64,000 nucleotides of DNA, taken from positions 1,736,001 to 1,800,000 of the forward strand of contig NC_012872.2 in the NCBI RefSeq assembly GCF_000003195.3, written 5' to 3'. This document shows, in pieces, positions 24,559 to 35,806 of this stretch. Position numbers and translations under genes: made by a program. Within the stretch, counting starts at the first letter, position 1; the number at the start of each line of letters is the position of its first letter. The DNA is from Sorghum bicolor. Lineage: Eukaryota > Streptophyta > Magnoliopsida > Poales > Poaceae. A model generated the notes under the pieces. It did no database searches and was not told where the DNA came from. It was given only the letters and a program-made list of their open reading frames with translations.

Positions 24559-26038
24559 ATGAGGCTTCTTCCCGCGTCGGTAGCGCCATTCCTGCTCCTC
24601 CTCTTCCTCCTCTCGTGCCCTCGCAGCGTCTACTCCGGCGGCCAGAAGCACTTGTCCTCCATACTCAGCTTCGGCGACTCGTACGCCGACACCGGCAACC
24701 TGGTCAGTTGGGACGACCCCGTCCTTCAGAGCGTCAACCTGATCAGGAACCCACCCTACGGCGAGACGTTCTTCGGCCACCCGTCAGGTCGCGCCACCAA
24801 TGGCCGCATCGTCCTCGACTTCATTGGTATTACTGCTACTACCTCTGCTAGCTGGCGTTGATCTTTAATTGCTGACGGGAATTGCATGCCTGAATGAAAC
24901 ACATGCGCGTGCGTGCGTGCGTGCACCGTACATGCAGCCGATGCGTTGGGTCTGCCTTTCGTGCCGCCGGTGCTGTCCAGAGGGGAGAACTTCTCGACGG
25001 GCGTAAACTTCGCGGTGGCCGGAGCGACGGCTCTGAACCTGACGTACCTGCAGGGGCAGAACATCACCGTCGACCTCCCGATCAACAGCTCCCTGAACGA
25101 TCAGCTCCGGTGGTTCGAGCAACTGAAGCCATCGCTTTGCCGCCGCAGCAGCAGCACACATGGAGGACGATCGTCCAGCGGCTGCTTCGGCGAGTCTCTC
25201 TTCATGATTGGGCAGTTTGGAGCAAACGACTACCGCAACATCCTGATGAACTCGAACATGACCTTGGAACAAGCGAGATCGTTTGTTCCGGAAATTGTCA
25301 ACACAATTGCAACTGGTGTCGAGGTACTTTACTGCCGTACTAGCTAGTATATACAGAACAACATATACATATGCTCCGGATTGCATTATGCATCGCACCG
25401 GCTAGCTGTTTGACGAACTGGGTGCATGGTAATGCGCAGAGGCTGATCCATCACGGCGCCAAGTACATCGTTGTGGCGGATAAAATCCCCTTCGGCTGTA
25501 TGCCCGCCACACTATCGATGCTCCAAAGCCCCAACAAGGGTGACTACGACCAGTACGGCTGCCTCAAGAGCTTCAACACCCGGCTGTCGCAGTACCACAA
25601 CGCCCTTCTCCGGGGACGCGTCGACGTGCTCCGGAGAAGGTACCCGCACACAAGGCTCGTCTTCGCCGAGCACTACCGGCCCGTGGTCATGTTTCTGCAG
25701 GACCCCGATCATTTCGGTGAGAGCTTCTCCTCCTGCTCCTTTCTTCCTAGGGGCCGGCGATGAAGTTGAAAGCACAGCAGGTTTTCTGAAACACGATATC
25801 GATTGCAGGTTTCAACCGCAGTACAGCTCTGGTGAGCTGCTGCGGAGGCGGCGGCCCGTACAATCAAAACTGGAAGGCACCATGCGGCACGCCAGGAGCC
25901 ACCGCGTGCGCATCTCCCTCCAAGGCCATCACCTGGGACGGCTTCCACCTCACCGAGTCCGCTTACAGTAGCATCGCCCAGGGATGGCTGCACGGGCACT
26001 ATGCTGATCCGCCGATTCAACACCTCCTTGACGACTGA
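24559..26038 (+). CDS. GDSL-D: GDSL esterase/lipase, secreted
   Basis: Predicted 386-residue SGNH esterase. Exons are 24559-24826, 24938-25323, 25440-25716 and 25809-26038, all frame-consistent. The signal peptide covers about the first 26 residues. Block I is [12 protein letters not shown] (Ser41). Block II reads GQFGANDYR, and block V is WDGFHLTE (Asp354, His357). Block III is altered: where paralogs read PGNLP or similar before the GC pair, this protein reads ADKIPFGC. A Ser/Arg-rich insertion (RRSSSTHGGRSSSG) follows the SLC motif, at the place where GDSL-C has an intron. An in-frame ATG at 24526 would add 11 residues without improving the signal peptide. Possible N-glycosylation sites (NLT, NIT, NSS) agree with secretion. 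Member of the GETFFG subgroup with E, F and G. Confidence 0.88.
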
Positions 26039-26216
26039 GCCAGTCATTTAGTTAGTAGTATATTAAAAAAAATTGTCGATTTTGAGTTCTTCCAGTGGGT
26101 TTCTTTTCTCTGTAAAACAGTCAATTTGTGTTGTGTACGTAATGATTTCACACGAAAATAATGGGAGAATAGTATATTCTAGATCTGCATTTCTTTATCC
26201 AAAAGATAATAATTTT

Positions 26217-26218
<2 letters not shown>

Positions 26219-26280
<62 letters not shown>
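26219..26280. repeat. (TA)31 microsatellite
   Basis: An uninterrupted 62-bp TA run, 180 bp downstream of the GDSL-D stop codon. Confidence 0.97.
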
Positions 26281-26283
<3 letters not shown>

Positions 26284-29114
26284 TCCAAATAAGTCAACAT
26301 GTACCCATTTTCTGGAATGGAGAAAATATATAACCATGCGGACCTTCATCTTGTTTCAACAAGACCCAAACCATTTTTGGTGTTTACTTTGTAAGTTAAA
26401 CCCTTTTATTGTTTAATAAATTTGTTGTAGGGGTGTAAACCCCCTCCAGTTCTCTTCAAAAAAAAATGTACTCTCATGGTCTCATGGATACTTTCTTAAC
26501 TTTCTCTAGTTAATCGTAACAGACCTCACTTGCTAATTACTCAACGTACATTAACATTATTACCTTGAGCTACATGTGTTTAGTTAAAACCTTATTACCT
26601 TGAGCTTTGTGTTTGACGTCGAACTTGATATGATCACTTCCGGAATACATGTACATGGTGTAGACGTAACACGCATCATATATGTATACTTTGAGATTTT
26701 TTTAATATTAAACAATAGCACAAGTGGCAAATTAGGAAGTACTATCTTGAGATTTTTTTTATAAAGATATATGTAGGTAGCGCACTCTCACACTAATCAA
26801 GATATTGAATTTACTCTATCAAAGAATTACTGTTTAAATATGTGTAGAAGTACTGTTTAAATAAACTGAGTATATGAAATTATACTACCAGGATCGGTAT
26901 ACTAAAATGTATAAACTTATCAAGTAACAAGTTACATAATTCATTGTCATAGAATTTTATAATTATATTAATTAGCAGTCGTATTGTTTTGTTAAAGCCA
27001 TTTCGTCACAATTGATAAACTATAAAAGGACACAATACCATTAATGTATGAATGTATAGATGTTATATACGATGACACATATAGCATTTATGTTTACTTT
27101 AAATTTAACAGTGGTAGAACTAGGTATATTAGAAATTAAAACAAATATAGTGTACTTTATGATTATTACTTTTTCTGTAGTAGTTTATATCAGTAGTTTA
27201 CACGTTGATTTGAGGGAAACTTGAGTTTATGTTTTACAACAATGGATGTGGGTGACTTAGATTCAAATTTAGGGGATACTTTTAATTTACTTTCATAGGT
27301 AAAGTTTGGTAGTTTACATATCTAGATTTAGAGAGTTATATTTTTCTATAATAGCAAAAGTGGATTGTTTTTTTAGGAACTAGAATAGATCAAATTTATT
27401 CTCTGTGATGATTATAGTCAATCAAATTAACTACCAGATGTTTTAGATTATTTGATAATTTCTAGGATCTATGTTCTTTTCTAGTGCATATATTGTGAGG
27501 GTTAATGTAAAGGCTCTATTGAGGACCTGTAGGTACTCATATTACGATAAGTATTATCCTTTGCATTGTATATACCTTTATCATCAATGTGTATTTAGTT
27601 GAACCTAAGCTTATTAAGTTACCCTTCATATAGGATTTAGAAGTTGTTTATGACAGAGACACGGTCTCAAAAACACAACTTTGATCTCCTATTTTTATAA
27701 AAATATTTAGGAGAAAATGATATATGAATACTTTTATGAAAGTATTTTTCCAAGACAAATCTATTCATATAATTTTCACATTTGCAACTCAACAATTTAA
27801 AAATTATTGATGATTTATATTCCTAATGATTGACTCAAAAATCTTATCCAAAACGACTTCTAAATCCTATACGGATGGAGTATATCGTCTCTTATTGCAT
27901 ACCTTCTATGGCATCATGAATCTATATTTTCCTTTCAACTTTTAATCCTATTAGGTGTTGCAACTTTTTATCCATGTGTTAAGTTTTGAAACTCTAATAC
28001 TTATTATATCTTTTATTGGAAAATTATATTTGTATTTTATTTACTAGATTCTAGATTTTATACTACACTCTAAGTTACTGTAATGACATAAACACTAAGT
28101 TTAGCCTGCACTATGACAGTAAAAACATAAAACACATGTTGAAAGAATTGTATGTTTAGTCTGTTTCAAAAAAAACATTATGCTTAAAAATAAAATTACT
28201 ATTATTGAACTTATCCAAAACAATAAGTTGCAACATTTATTGTCATGGAGTGCTAATATAACTTGATGTGAATTATTTGAGCCATTAGTATATGGTTTGT
28301 CAAGAAAACACTATCCATGATTATTAAACTATTAAAATAATTATTTTTATTATAATAAATAGTTGGTCTACACGTGGTAGGTGTAAAATTAAGAGTTATT
28401 TTAAATTATCTTTCATAATGGCAGGTGAATTATTTAGATGGAGGTTTAGGGATTAATTTATAATAATATTACTATTGACACTGATGATTAGAGTTTATCA
28501 TTTTAAATATTAGATGTTCTTCATTTTTGTCAAAATTCCTAGACTTTTTTAACTCGGATATTGAAAACGATAGTACAACCCGAGAGCACCATGTGGTACA
28601 CAGCAATCGGGCTGCGCAATGTGCTGGATTTTCTGATACGGAAAAGATGTTGAACCCTCTGTCAACTAAGCCGGCTAGCACATACTGTATGTACCTAGTG
28701 GCAAATCCAGAAATGAGACAAGCGAGGAGCTGGACATTAGTCGCCTGTTTGGTTTGCACCCTATCGAAGCTGCCTGGCCCAGGGAACGCTCCCAAATGTC
28801 CAATTTTGAACATTTAGGATCAGGATCGGATACCTGGCAGAGCATGAACCAAAGTTGCCCTAGGTGTCTAACCTGGTGGAGCTGAGGCGTAGAAGCCTTC
28901 TAAGACATAATAGTTTTTATAGGTTGTTGAATGAGAAAAATTAAGAGCAGCATAGTCGCTTTGTTTAAGGCTGGACAAGTCCCTATAACCCTGATCCGCG
29001 CTGCATATACACCGCACACATGTGACATGTAGTCAGTTCTGACTTCCGAGAGTTTCAGTTTGGTCTTTGCGTGTACCTGTATATGGAAACAGTAATTGGA
29101 CAATGGTACAATAA

Positions 29115-29348
29115 GGCCTTCACCCAAAAACCAAAAAGTTTTCAAGATTCTCCGTCACATCGAATCTTGCGGCACATGCATGAAACATTAAATATAAACG
29201 AAAACAAAAACTAATTACACAGTTTGGCTGTAAATCACGAGACGAATCTTTTGATCCTAGTTAGTCCATGATTAGATAATATTTATCACAAACAAACGAA
29301 AGTGCTACAGTAGCGAAATCCAAAAAGCTTTCACATCTAAACAAGGCC
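29115..29348. mobile_element. Tourist-like MITE with TAA target duplication
   Basis: Starts GGCC and ends CTAAACAAGGCC, flanked on both sides by TAA (29112-29114 and 29349-29351). Internal sequence matches the family at 24102 and 49351. TAA duplications are typical of PIF/Harbinger (Tourist) elements. Confidence 0.8.
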
Positions 29349-29386
29349 TAAGTTTGGCTGATATCAAAGTCGTCGTGGAATGGAAG

Positions 29387-29635
29387 TACTCCCTCCATCC
29401 ACAAACCAACACAATTATGAGATCCTAACTAAAGTTTAACCAAGTTTATAATAAATTATATAAGTATTTATATCATTAAATAAATTTATTATGAAAAAAA
29501 AAATTTATAACTAATCTAACGATACTTATTTTATATAATAGGTGTTAGCATTTCTTTATACAATTTTAGTTAAAGTTTAAATTGTTTGATTTCTCGAAAA
29601 ACGAGAATTATATTCTTTTGTGAACGAAGGGAGTA
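29387..29635. mobile_element. Stowaway-like MITE upstream of GDSL-E
   Basis: About 250 bp. It starts TACTCCCTCCATCC and ends GAACGAAGGGAGTA, which are inverted copies of each other with a few mismatches and a TA at each edge. AT-rich inside. It ends 283 bp before the GDSL-E start codon, so it lies in the promoter region. Confidence 0.75.
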
Positions 29636-29843
29636 TTAGTTAGTAAAAGTACTATCAGCACAAGTACTTTTTTTCTCTCATCAACCGTGATCCATTCGCT
29701 TGTCTTATAAACCGTACTTTTTTTTTACTAGCCAGCCATGACTTTTCAGACCTGCGAACAAGGTGAGGATGACCAGCAAGTGTAACCAAGATTGTATTTT
29801 TCTTTTTTTGAAATAATATAATCGTCGATCCCTCATCTAGCTC

Positions 29844-29851
29844 TATATATA
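29844..29851 (+). promoter_or_regulatory. TATA box of GDSL-E
   Basis: TATATATA lies 74 bp upstream of the proposed start codon, a normal position for a core promoter in plants. Confidence 0.6.
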
Positions 29852-29917
29852 CACGACGCACTACTCGTAACGTCGAGCATGATACGCACACGAGTTCCGA
29901 ACACGTACGCGGCAGCC

Positions 29918-30665
29918 ATGAGGATCTCCATCGCCGCCGTGCTCCTCGTCGTGCTGACCATCCCGTGCCTGCTCCACGGCGCGGACGCCGTCATCCGCCG
30001 CTCCATTTCCAAGCCCTTGTTCCCGGCCATATTCAGTTTCGGCGACTCGTACGCCGACACCGGCAACTTTGTCAGGCTCATTTCGACCATCCCGTTCGGC
30101 AACCCACCCTACGGCGAGACGTTCTTCGGCTACCCCACCGGCCGCGCCAGCAACGGCCGCCTCGTCGTCGACTTCGTCGGTAACGTCGTCGTCGTTCGTT
30201 CACTTCGCACGTAGCCGCCACCAACCTGCATGGAGCATGGCTGAATAACGCACTGATCGATTCTCATGTTAGTATGTGCAGCGGCTGCTGTGGGCTTGCC
30301 CTTCTTGCCGCCGTACTTGGCCATGGGCCAGAACTTCAGCTCTGGCGCAAACTTCGCGGTGATCGGAGCGACGGCGCTGGACCTGGCCTACTACCAGCGG
30401 CAGAACATCACCACGGTGCCTCCGTTCAACACCTCCCTCAGCGTCCAGCTCGGGTGGTTCGAGCAGCAGCTCAGGCCGCCGTCGCTGTGCAACGCCACCA
30501 CGACGCGTGGGTGCGACGACGACGACGACTACCTGGGCAAGTCTCTCTTCTTCATGGGCGAGTTCGGCGGGAACGACTACGTCTTCCTCCTGGCCGCCAA
30601 CAAGACGGTGGCACAAACCAAGACCTACGTTCCAGCCATTGTCAAGGCCATCGGCGACGGCGTTG

Positions 30666-30741
<76 letters not shown>

Positions 30742-31485
30742 CCTAGCTTGTCCCGGCCCGGACGACAATACATAGCATGCATGTCTCTTGACCAATATAA
30801 TGCAAACGTACACATGCATGCATCCAGAGGTTGATCCAGCACGGCGCCAGGCGCATCGTGGTGCCCGGGAACGTGCCCATGGGCTGCTTACCTGTCATCC
30901 TGACGCTGTACGCGAGCCCGAACCCGTCGGACTACGACCACTACGGGTGCCTGCACGAGTTCAACCGCCTGGCGCGCTACCACAACGAGCAGCTCCGGAC
31001 GCAGGCGCAGAAGCTCCGGATCAGGCACCCGCGCGTCGCCATCGCCTTCGCCGACTACTACCAGCCCGTCCTCGCGTTCCTCACGACGCCGGCACTCTTC
31101 GGTGAGATCGATCGATCACCATGGCGTACATACTACCCTGCTTTGTTTTGTTTCTTGTTTAGTCGTTGTTCATCATCACCATAGCATTCAAATTAAGTTG
31201 GCGAAACCAAACTGGAGAGATGCTGGTGCTGGTGCAGGATTCAACCGGAGCACCACGCTGGTGGTGTGCTGCGGCGCGGGCGCCGGCGGCAGGTACAACT
31301 ACAGCGTCGCGGCGGAGTGCGGCCGCCCCGGCGCCGCGACGGCGTGCGCCGACCCGTCTGCGGCGGTGAACTGGGATGGCACCCACCTCACGGAGGCGGC
31401 GTACGGGGACATCGCCGAGGCGTGGCTGTGGGGGCCGTCGGCGGAGCCGCCGATACTGAGCCTCATCACTGATCTCGCGCGTTGA
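29918..31485 (+). CDS. GDSL-E: GDSL esterase/lipase, secreted
   Basis: Predicted 389-residue SGNH esterase. Exons are 29918-30179, 30282-30667, 30828-31101 and 31238-31485, in frame throughout. The signal peptide is [12 protein letters not shown] and onward to about residue 24, with a close counterpart in GDSL-F, which decides this start over the in-frame ATG at 29879. Ser44 lies in [21 protein letters not shown] and WDGTHLTE (Asp354, His357) complete the active site. A run of five Asp residues (GAC repeats) follows GC after the SLC motif. The donor of intron 2 opens directly into a 69-bp TA repeat. A TATA box and a Stowaway-like MITE lie upstream. Substrate unknown. Confidence 0.9.
30669..30737. 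repeat. (TA)n microsatellite at a splice donor
   Basis: About 34 TA units start inside the GT of the intron-2 donor of GDSL-E, so the intron begins GTATATATA. The repeat fills nearly half of this 160-bp intron. Confidence 0.97.
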
Positions 31486-32333
31486 ACTTGCAAGGAATAG
31501 AGGGCGGCGATGCATGCCTCGATTGCCCACCGCGCTGCCATCGGCTCTTACGTGGTGTGTGTTTGTGCATTGCGTGCGCCCTAGTGCAAAGTTTCCTCTT
31601 TCCTCTCTTTTTTTTCCACCCAAAAACTGTGCGAAATAATACTCGGAAGTACGGACATTCTGCGGACCGTGGCCCTTTTCAACTTGTGCTTGCTGAGATA
31701 ATAAAGCACGGCTTTTCTTTTTTCAGTTTTCACGGCTCCGACTTCATTAATTGCTATCTTAGCAGCCTGATATAGTTTTTCAAACGCACGGCCCGAAACT
31801 GGCATGAGAAACCACAACACGTTGATGCACAACATGGTTAGGCAAGGCGGCACCGTGCCTGATAGTGCCACCATGCAGGCACCTAGGTCCAGGCACGAGC
31901 CTATAGATATATGGTTAGTCGTGTCGTGCCATGTCTGTAGTCACGGTAGCCCATCGTATCCCTATGTTGGCCTGAGCACTACAGCTCGCGGCGACGAGCG
32001 TCCTTGTCGTCATCGTACCCCTATGGACTAAATCACGACTCTGGAGGAGCGAGCGAGCCAAAGGGAGTCGATGACGAGATCAGACTCCAGAGAAGCATGA
32101 GTGAGGGAACCATGGAGCGAGTGGGATTTGCGATCGAGAGAGAGAAAGCAGCGGCCAGCTAGGAGGGAGAGGGCAGAGGAAGAACTATAGAGAAAAGATA
32201 TGAGACATCCAATGGCTACAACATATTGAGCCACCATCATGCCAACGCATTGACCGTGCCATGCCCGTGTTGGCACTGCAGGCCAGACCTGTAGCCCAGG
32301 CAGAACCCTAGACCGTGCTCATGCCGGCACTAG

Positions 32334-32471
32334 CACTATGGGCTCTATGCTCGTGCCATGCTAGTGTCGTGCTTTTTTGGACCGGACCTGTGTCGGCCCT
32401 GCCACTATGAGCTCCATGTTCGTGCTATTGCTAGTGTTGTGTTTTTTCAAATCGGGCCCGTGACAGCCCAT
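32334..32471. repeat. Two imperfect 69-bp tandem repeats
   Basis: Units at 32334-32402 and 32403-32471 share CACTATG, GTGCTAT/GTGCCAT, GCTAGTGT and GTG.TTTTTT. They lie in a GTGCC/GGCAC-rich stretch (31850-32470) that resembles the subterminal repeats of grass hAT elements; that assignment is a guess. Confidence 0.6.
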
Positions 32472-32473
32472 CG

Positions 32474-32808
32474 TGCCTGCCTTATTTGGACATCTATATA
32501 GCCTGATGAGGCGAGTGGTAGGTCGCAGGACTGTTGCAAGGTGCATGATTCCAATTTTACTCTTGAGAGGTCACAGATTTGTGAACTCTTTTGTAATATT
32601 ATTTCCTACTGTAATTTCCGTGTATGTGATGTGTATTTGCTTAATCATGCGATCTTGGTTGTGAGGTTAATTTACCGAGGTCCTTCGTGACACTCGATGA
32701 ACTACCGGGTTTATAAAAGTGAGAGTATGTGTATCAACACGTTGAATAGGGACAGTTGTACTTGAACTTATATAAACTGAGCGGTTCTGTCACAACTAGT
32801 ATCAGAGT
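32474..32808 (+). mobile_element. Possible LTR-retrotransposon LTR end with PBS
   Basis: The stretch ends TGTCACAAC followed by TAGTATCAGAGT (32797-32808), one or two bases from the initiator-Met-tRNA primer-binding site TGGTATCAGAGC of plant Copia-type elements. No internal coding region follows. The left edge of the LTR is not defined. Confidence 0.4.
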
Positions 32809-33467
32809 AAGATTAAGTATAATAGAGTCATATACATGGTTTTAAAAGCAATGTTTTGGTTTTACAAAAGCCTATTTTGACTAAAACTTTAGCTACAGAC
32901 AAAAATACTCAAAACTAATTTTTAAAATTATGTTAGCGACAACCTCCACCATGACCGACGTCCTATCTCTTCTTCCTCGCTACTAGAGCTCCACCTCTCG
33001 TCTTTCTCGCCATACGAGTGGTGGAGGCATTCGTGTCGAAGGATAGAATAGGTAACAAAATTTCAATTCCATACTTTTGTACATCTAAATAGGAATCGAA
33101 TTGGGCTGCTTTCTATAATTTTAAAACCAATTTAATGGTCATCAAACGACTGAATTTGAACTATGGTCCATTTTAATATCATGGCAGATTTGGTATTGCG
33201 CCAAATTCCATTACATATCCCTATGTCAACATCAAACAGGGTCTAAGAAAAGTCACGAACATTAGACCTATTTGTCCTAGTTACTTATGAATAAAGCTCT
33301 ATGAGAGGATATAAATGTTTATTTAAATCCTCCCAAGAGTATCAGTAGGCAAGAATGTAAACCTTAGGCATCCATTGAACATCTGAAAAGCTCGCAGGAC
33401 GTAAAGTTGCTCAAAAGTGAAGCAAACAAGCACTTTTTTTTTGACTTGCCAAGCAAACAAGCACTTA

Positions 33468-33657
33468 GGCCCTGTTTCACTACACATGGCTAATTATTAG
33501 CTGAGCTAAAAAGTTAAGTCAAATTATTAGCTACGGTTGGCTAGTTAGTTTAGTAATAATTAGTTAAAGACTTGACTAAAAAATTAGTCCTTTTTAAATA
33601 GGTAATTTTAGCTAATTTTTTACTTAGCTTGGTAATTAACCCTATCCAAACAGGCCC
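33468..33657. mobile_element. Tourist-like MITE (GGCCCTGTTT family)
   Basis: Inverted ends GGCCCTGTTT and AAACAGGCCC are flanked by TTA on both sides. The AT-rich interior is full of TTAGCTA-type motifs and differs from the GGCCTTGTTTAG family elsewhere in the window. Confidence 0.75.
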
Positions 33658-33709
33658 TTAAATCCTTAATACCAGCCATGCCCGTTCACATCCCTATGGC
33701 GCTAACTAG

Positions 33710-33836
33710 GGGCTCGTTCGTTTAACATAGAATGGTTTCTCTGGAATTATTCCAGCTGGAATGACAGGCTTATTTATACTAATATGGATCAGCTGGAATA
33801 GTTCCCAGCCTCAAAACCGGTCAAACGAACGAGGCC
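33710..33836. mobile_element. 127-bp MITE with TAG target duplication
   Basis: Inverted ends GGGCTCGTTCGTTT and AAACGAACGAGGCC, flanked by TAG at 33707-33709 and 33837-33839. GGAAT(A/T)..CCAGCTGGAAT motifs inside form a hairpin-like interior. Probably Tourist/Harbinger-like. Confidence 0.75.
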
Positions 33837-34365
33837 TAGGTGGGACCGCACGTCTCTTGCCATGTCCATGTGCTCAATCTGTGATGTTCTGGGGTCCTGG
33901 CGTCTTGGCGCAGCATGGATCTTGTGACTTGGCGCCACGTTTGTTCTGCAAGCTGTTTTTGCTGGAGCACGGACGTTCAATCAAAATTCTACATCGACAA
34001 GACAAGAGAATGGACGCTAGTGCTCAACAACAATTGTATTATAGTAAATGAATAAAATCAATGAGAAGATTACGGAAATACTAATTGCACCACACATATT
34101 TGCGTTAGCCGGAACTCATGTAATCCTTCCAGCTCGACAAAAAAATGAAAGAGAAAAAAAGGTCAACACTCAACACATCTACTCGCCCAATGGGAATCCA
34201 CAACATCATTGCTTGCTGGCACAATTTGTTTATGTTAAGTACTTAAGTGTAATAGTTCCCTAGACCCCGACATTATTTCCTACACGATAGAGACCTACAA
34301 ATTAGGAACCTTAGGTGTCAGTCATGTCATCAAAGTGCCATCCGCCATCGCACAGCCTGACAGCC

Positions 34366-35806
34366 ATGAGAAGCTCCATCGCCGCCGTGGCCGCCGTGCT
34401 CCTCCTCTTCATCTCGTGTCTGCTCCACGGCGCGGACGCCGGCGGCTATCGGCCCAAGCCTTTCTTCACCTCCATATTCAGCTTCGGCAACTCCTACACC
34501 GACACCGGCAACTTCGTTAGGCTGGCCGCGCCGATCATCCCCGTCATTCCTTTCAACAACCTCCCCTACGGCGAGACCTTCTTCCGCCGGCCCACCGGCC
34601 GGGCGAGCAATGGCCGCCTCGTCCTCGACTTCATTGGTACGTTACCAGCGTTGCGTGCGCCTGTCTGAGTAAATGTTCGTCCTCTTACAATCTTACATGG
34701 AGCAATTAACTTGTTGCAGCCGACGCTTTTGGTCTCCCGTTCGTGCCGCCATCACTGGACAAGTCGCAGAGCTTCAGCAAGGGCGCCAACTTCGCCGTCG
34801 TGGGCGCGACGGCGCTGGATCTGTCCTACTTTCAAGAGCACAACATCACCTCCGTTCCCCCGTGTTCAACAGTTCCCTGAGCGTGCAGATCGGGTGGTTC
34901 CAGCAGCTCAAGCCCTCGCTCTGCAGCACGCCTAAACAATGCGACGGGTACCTCGGCAAATCTCTCTTCGTCATGGGCGAGATCGGAGGCAACGACTACA
35001 TCTACCTCCTCGCCGCCAACAAGACCGTGGCGCAAACGAAATCGCACGTCCCTACGGTGGTCAAGGCCATCGCCGGCGGCGTGGAGGTACCGACCGACCA
35101 TAATGGATGCTTGCTTGCTAACTTACCCTGGCCGTTCCTTGCATTGGTTGACCAATGCAAATGCGCGCGTGCATGCAGAGGCTGATTAACCTCGGCGCCA
35201 AGCGCATCGTCGTGCCGGGCAACCTGCCGATGGGATGCACTCCGATCATCCTGACGCTGTACGCGAGCCACAGCAAGTCAGACTACGACGAGTACGGGTG
35301 CCTCGACAGGTTCAACGACCTGGCGCGCTACCACAACGAGCTCCTCCGGCGAGAGGTTCAGGCGCTGCAGAAGAAGTACAAGCCGACGACGAAGATCGCC
35401 TTCGCCGACTACTTCCGGCCCGTCGTCGAGTTCCTTCAGAAACCGGACGAATTCGGTGAGATCAATCACAATGCATGCATGCTTCTATATATGGACTGGA
35501 TCGATCGACCGGGTGCTGCATGATTCACGCCGGCCGCCTGCTAGGACGATGTTGTTGACGCATGGGCACGGTGTAGGGTTCAACGGCGGCACGGCGCTGG
35601 TGGCGTGCTGCGGGGCGGGCGGCAGGTACAACTACAACGCCACGGCGGCGTGCGGTCTCGCCGGCGCGACGACCTGCGTGGATCCGTCCAGGGCGCTCAA
35701 CTGGGACGGCGTCCACCTCACCGAGAAGGCGTACGGCGCCATCGCCGCCGCATGGCTGCACGGCCCGGACGCGGAACCGACCATAGTACTGGACCTCGCG
35801 CATTGA
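34366..35806 (+). pseudogene. GDSL-F: GDSL esterase/lipase with a 2-nt insertion
   Basis: Close paralog of GDSL-G with exons 34366-34636, 34720-35086, 35179-35455 and 35577-35806. Signal peptide, block II GGNDY, PMGC and WDGVHLTE are all encoded. Block I reads [12 protein letters not shown], so the Asp next to the nucleophile Ser43 is Asn. Exon 2 is 367 nt against 365 in GDSL-G. Two extra bases at about 34863-34865, after the codons for SVPP, shift the frame and TGA follows at 34878-34880. Translation would stop after 143 residues. All splice sites and all other exons are clean, so this is either a very young pseudogene or a base-calling or assembly error. The substitution in block I is shared with GDSL-G and predates the indel. 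Confidence 0.82.

Larger units (their letters stand above)
26039..29917. other. GDSL-D/GDSL-E intergenic region
   Basis: About 3.9 kb, mostly very AT-rich. It contains a long (TA)n run at 26219-26280, a Tourist-like MITE at 29115-29348 and a Stowaway-like MITE at 29387-29635. Nothing identifiable was found from 26300 to 28500. A GC-richer stretch at 28560-28870 has overlapping open frames on both strands with no known similarity. Confidence 0.65.
31486..34365. other. GDSL-E/GDSL-F intergenic region
   Basis: About 2.9 kb with no gene. It holds degenerate transposon DNA (31800-32470), tandem 69-bp repeats (32334-32471), a probable LTR end with a primer-binding-site-like sequence (to 32808), and two Tourist-like MITEs (33468-33657 and 33710-33836). 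Confidence 0.65.
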
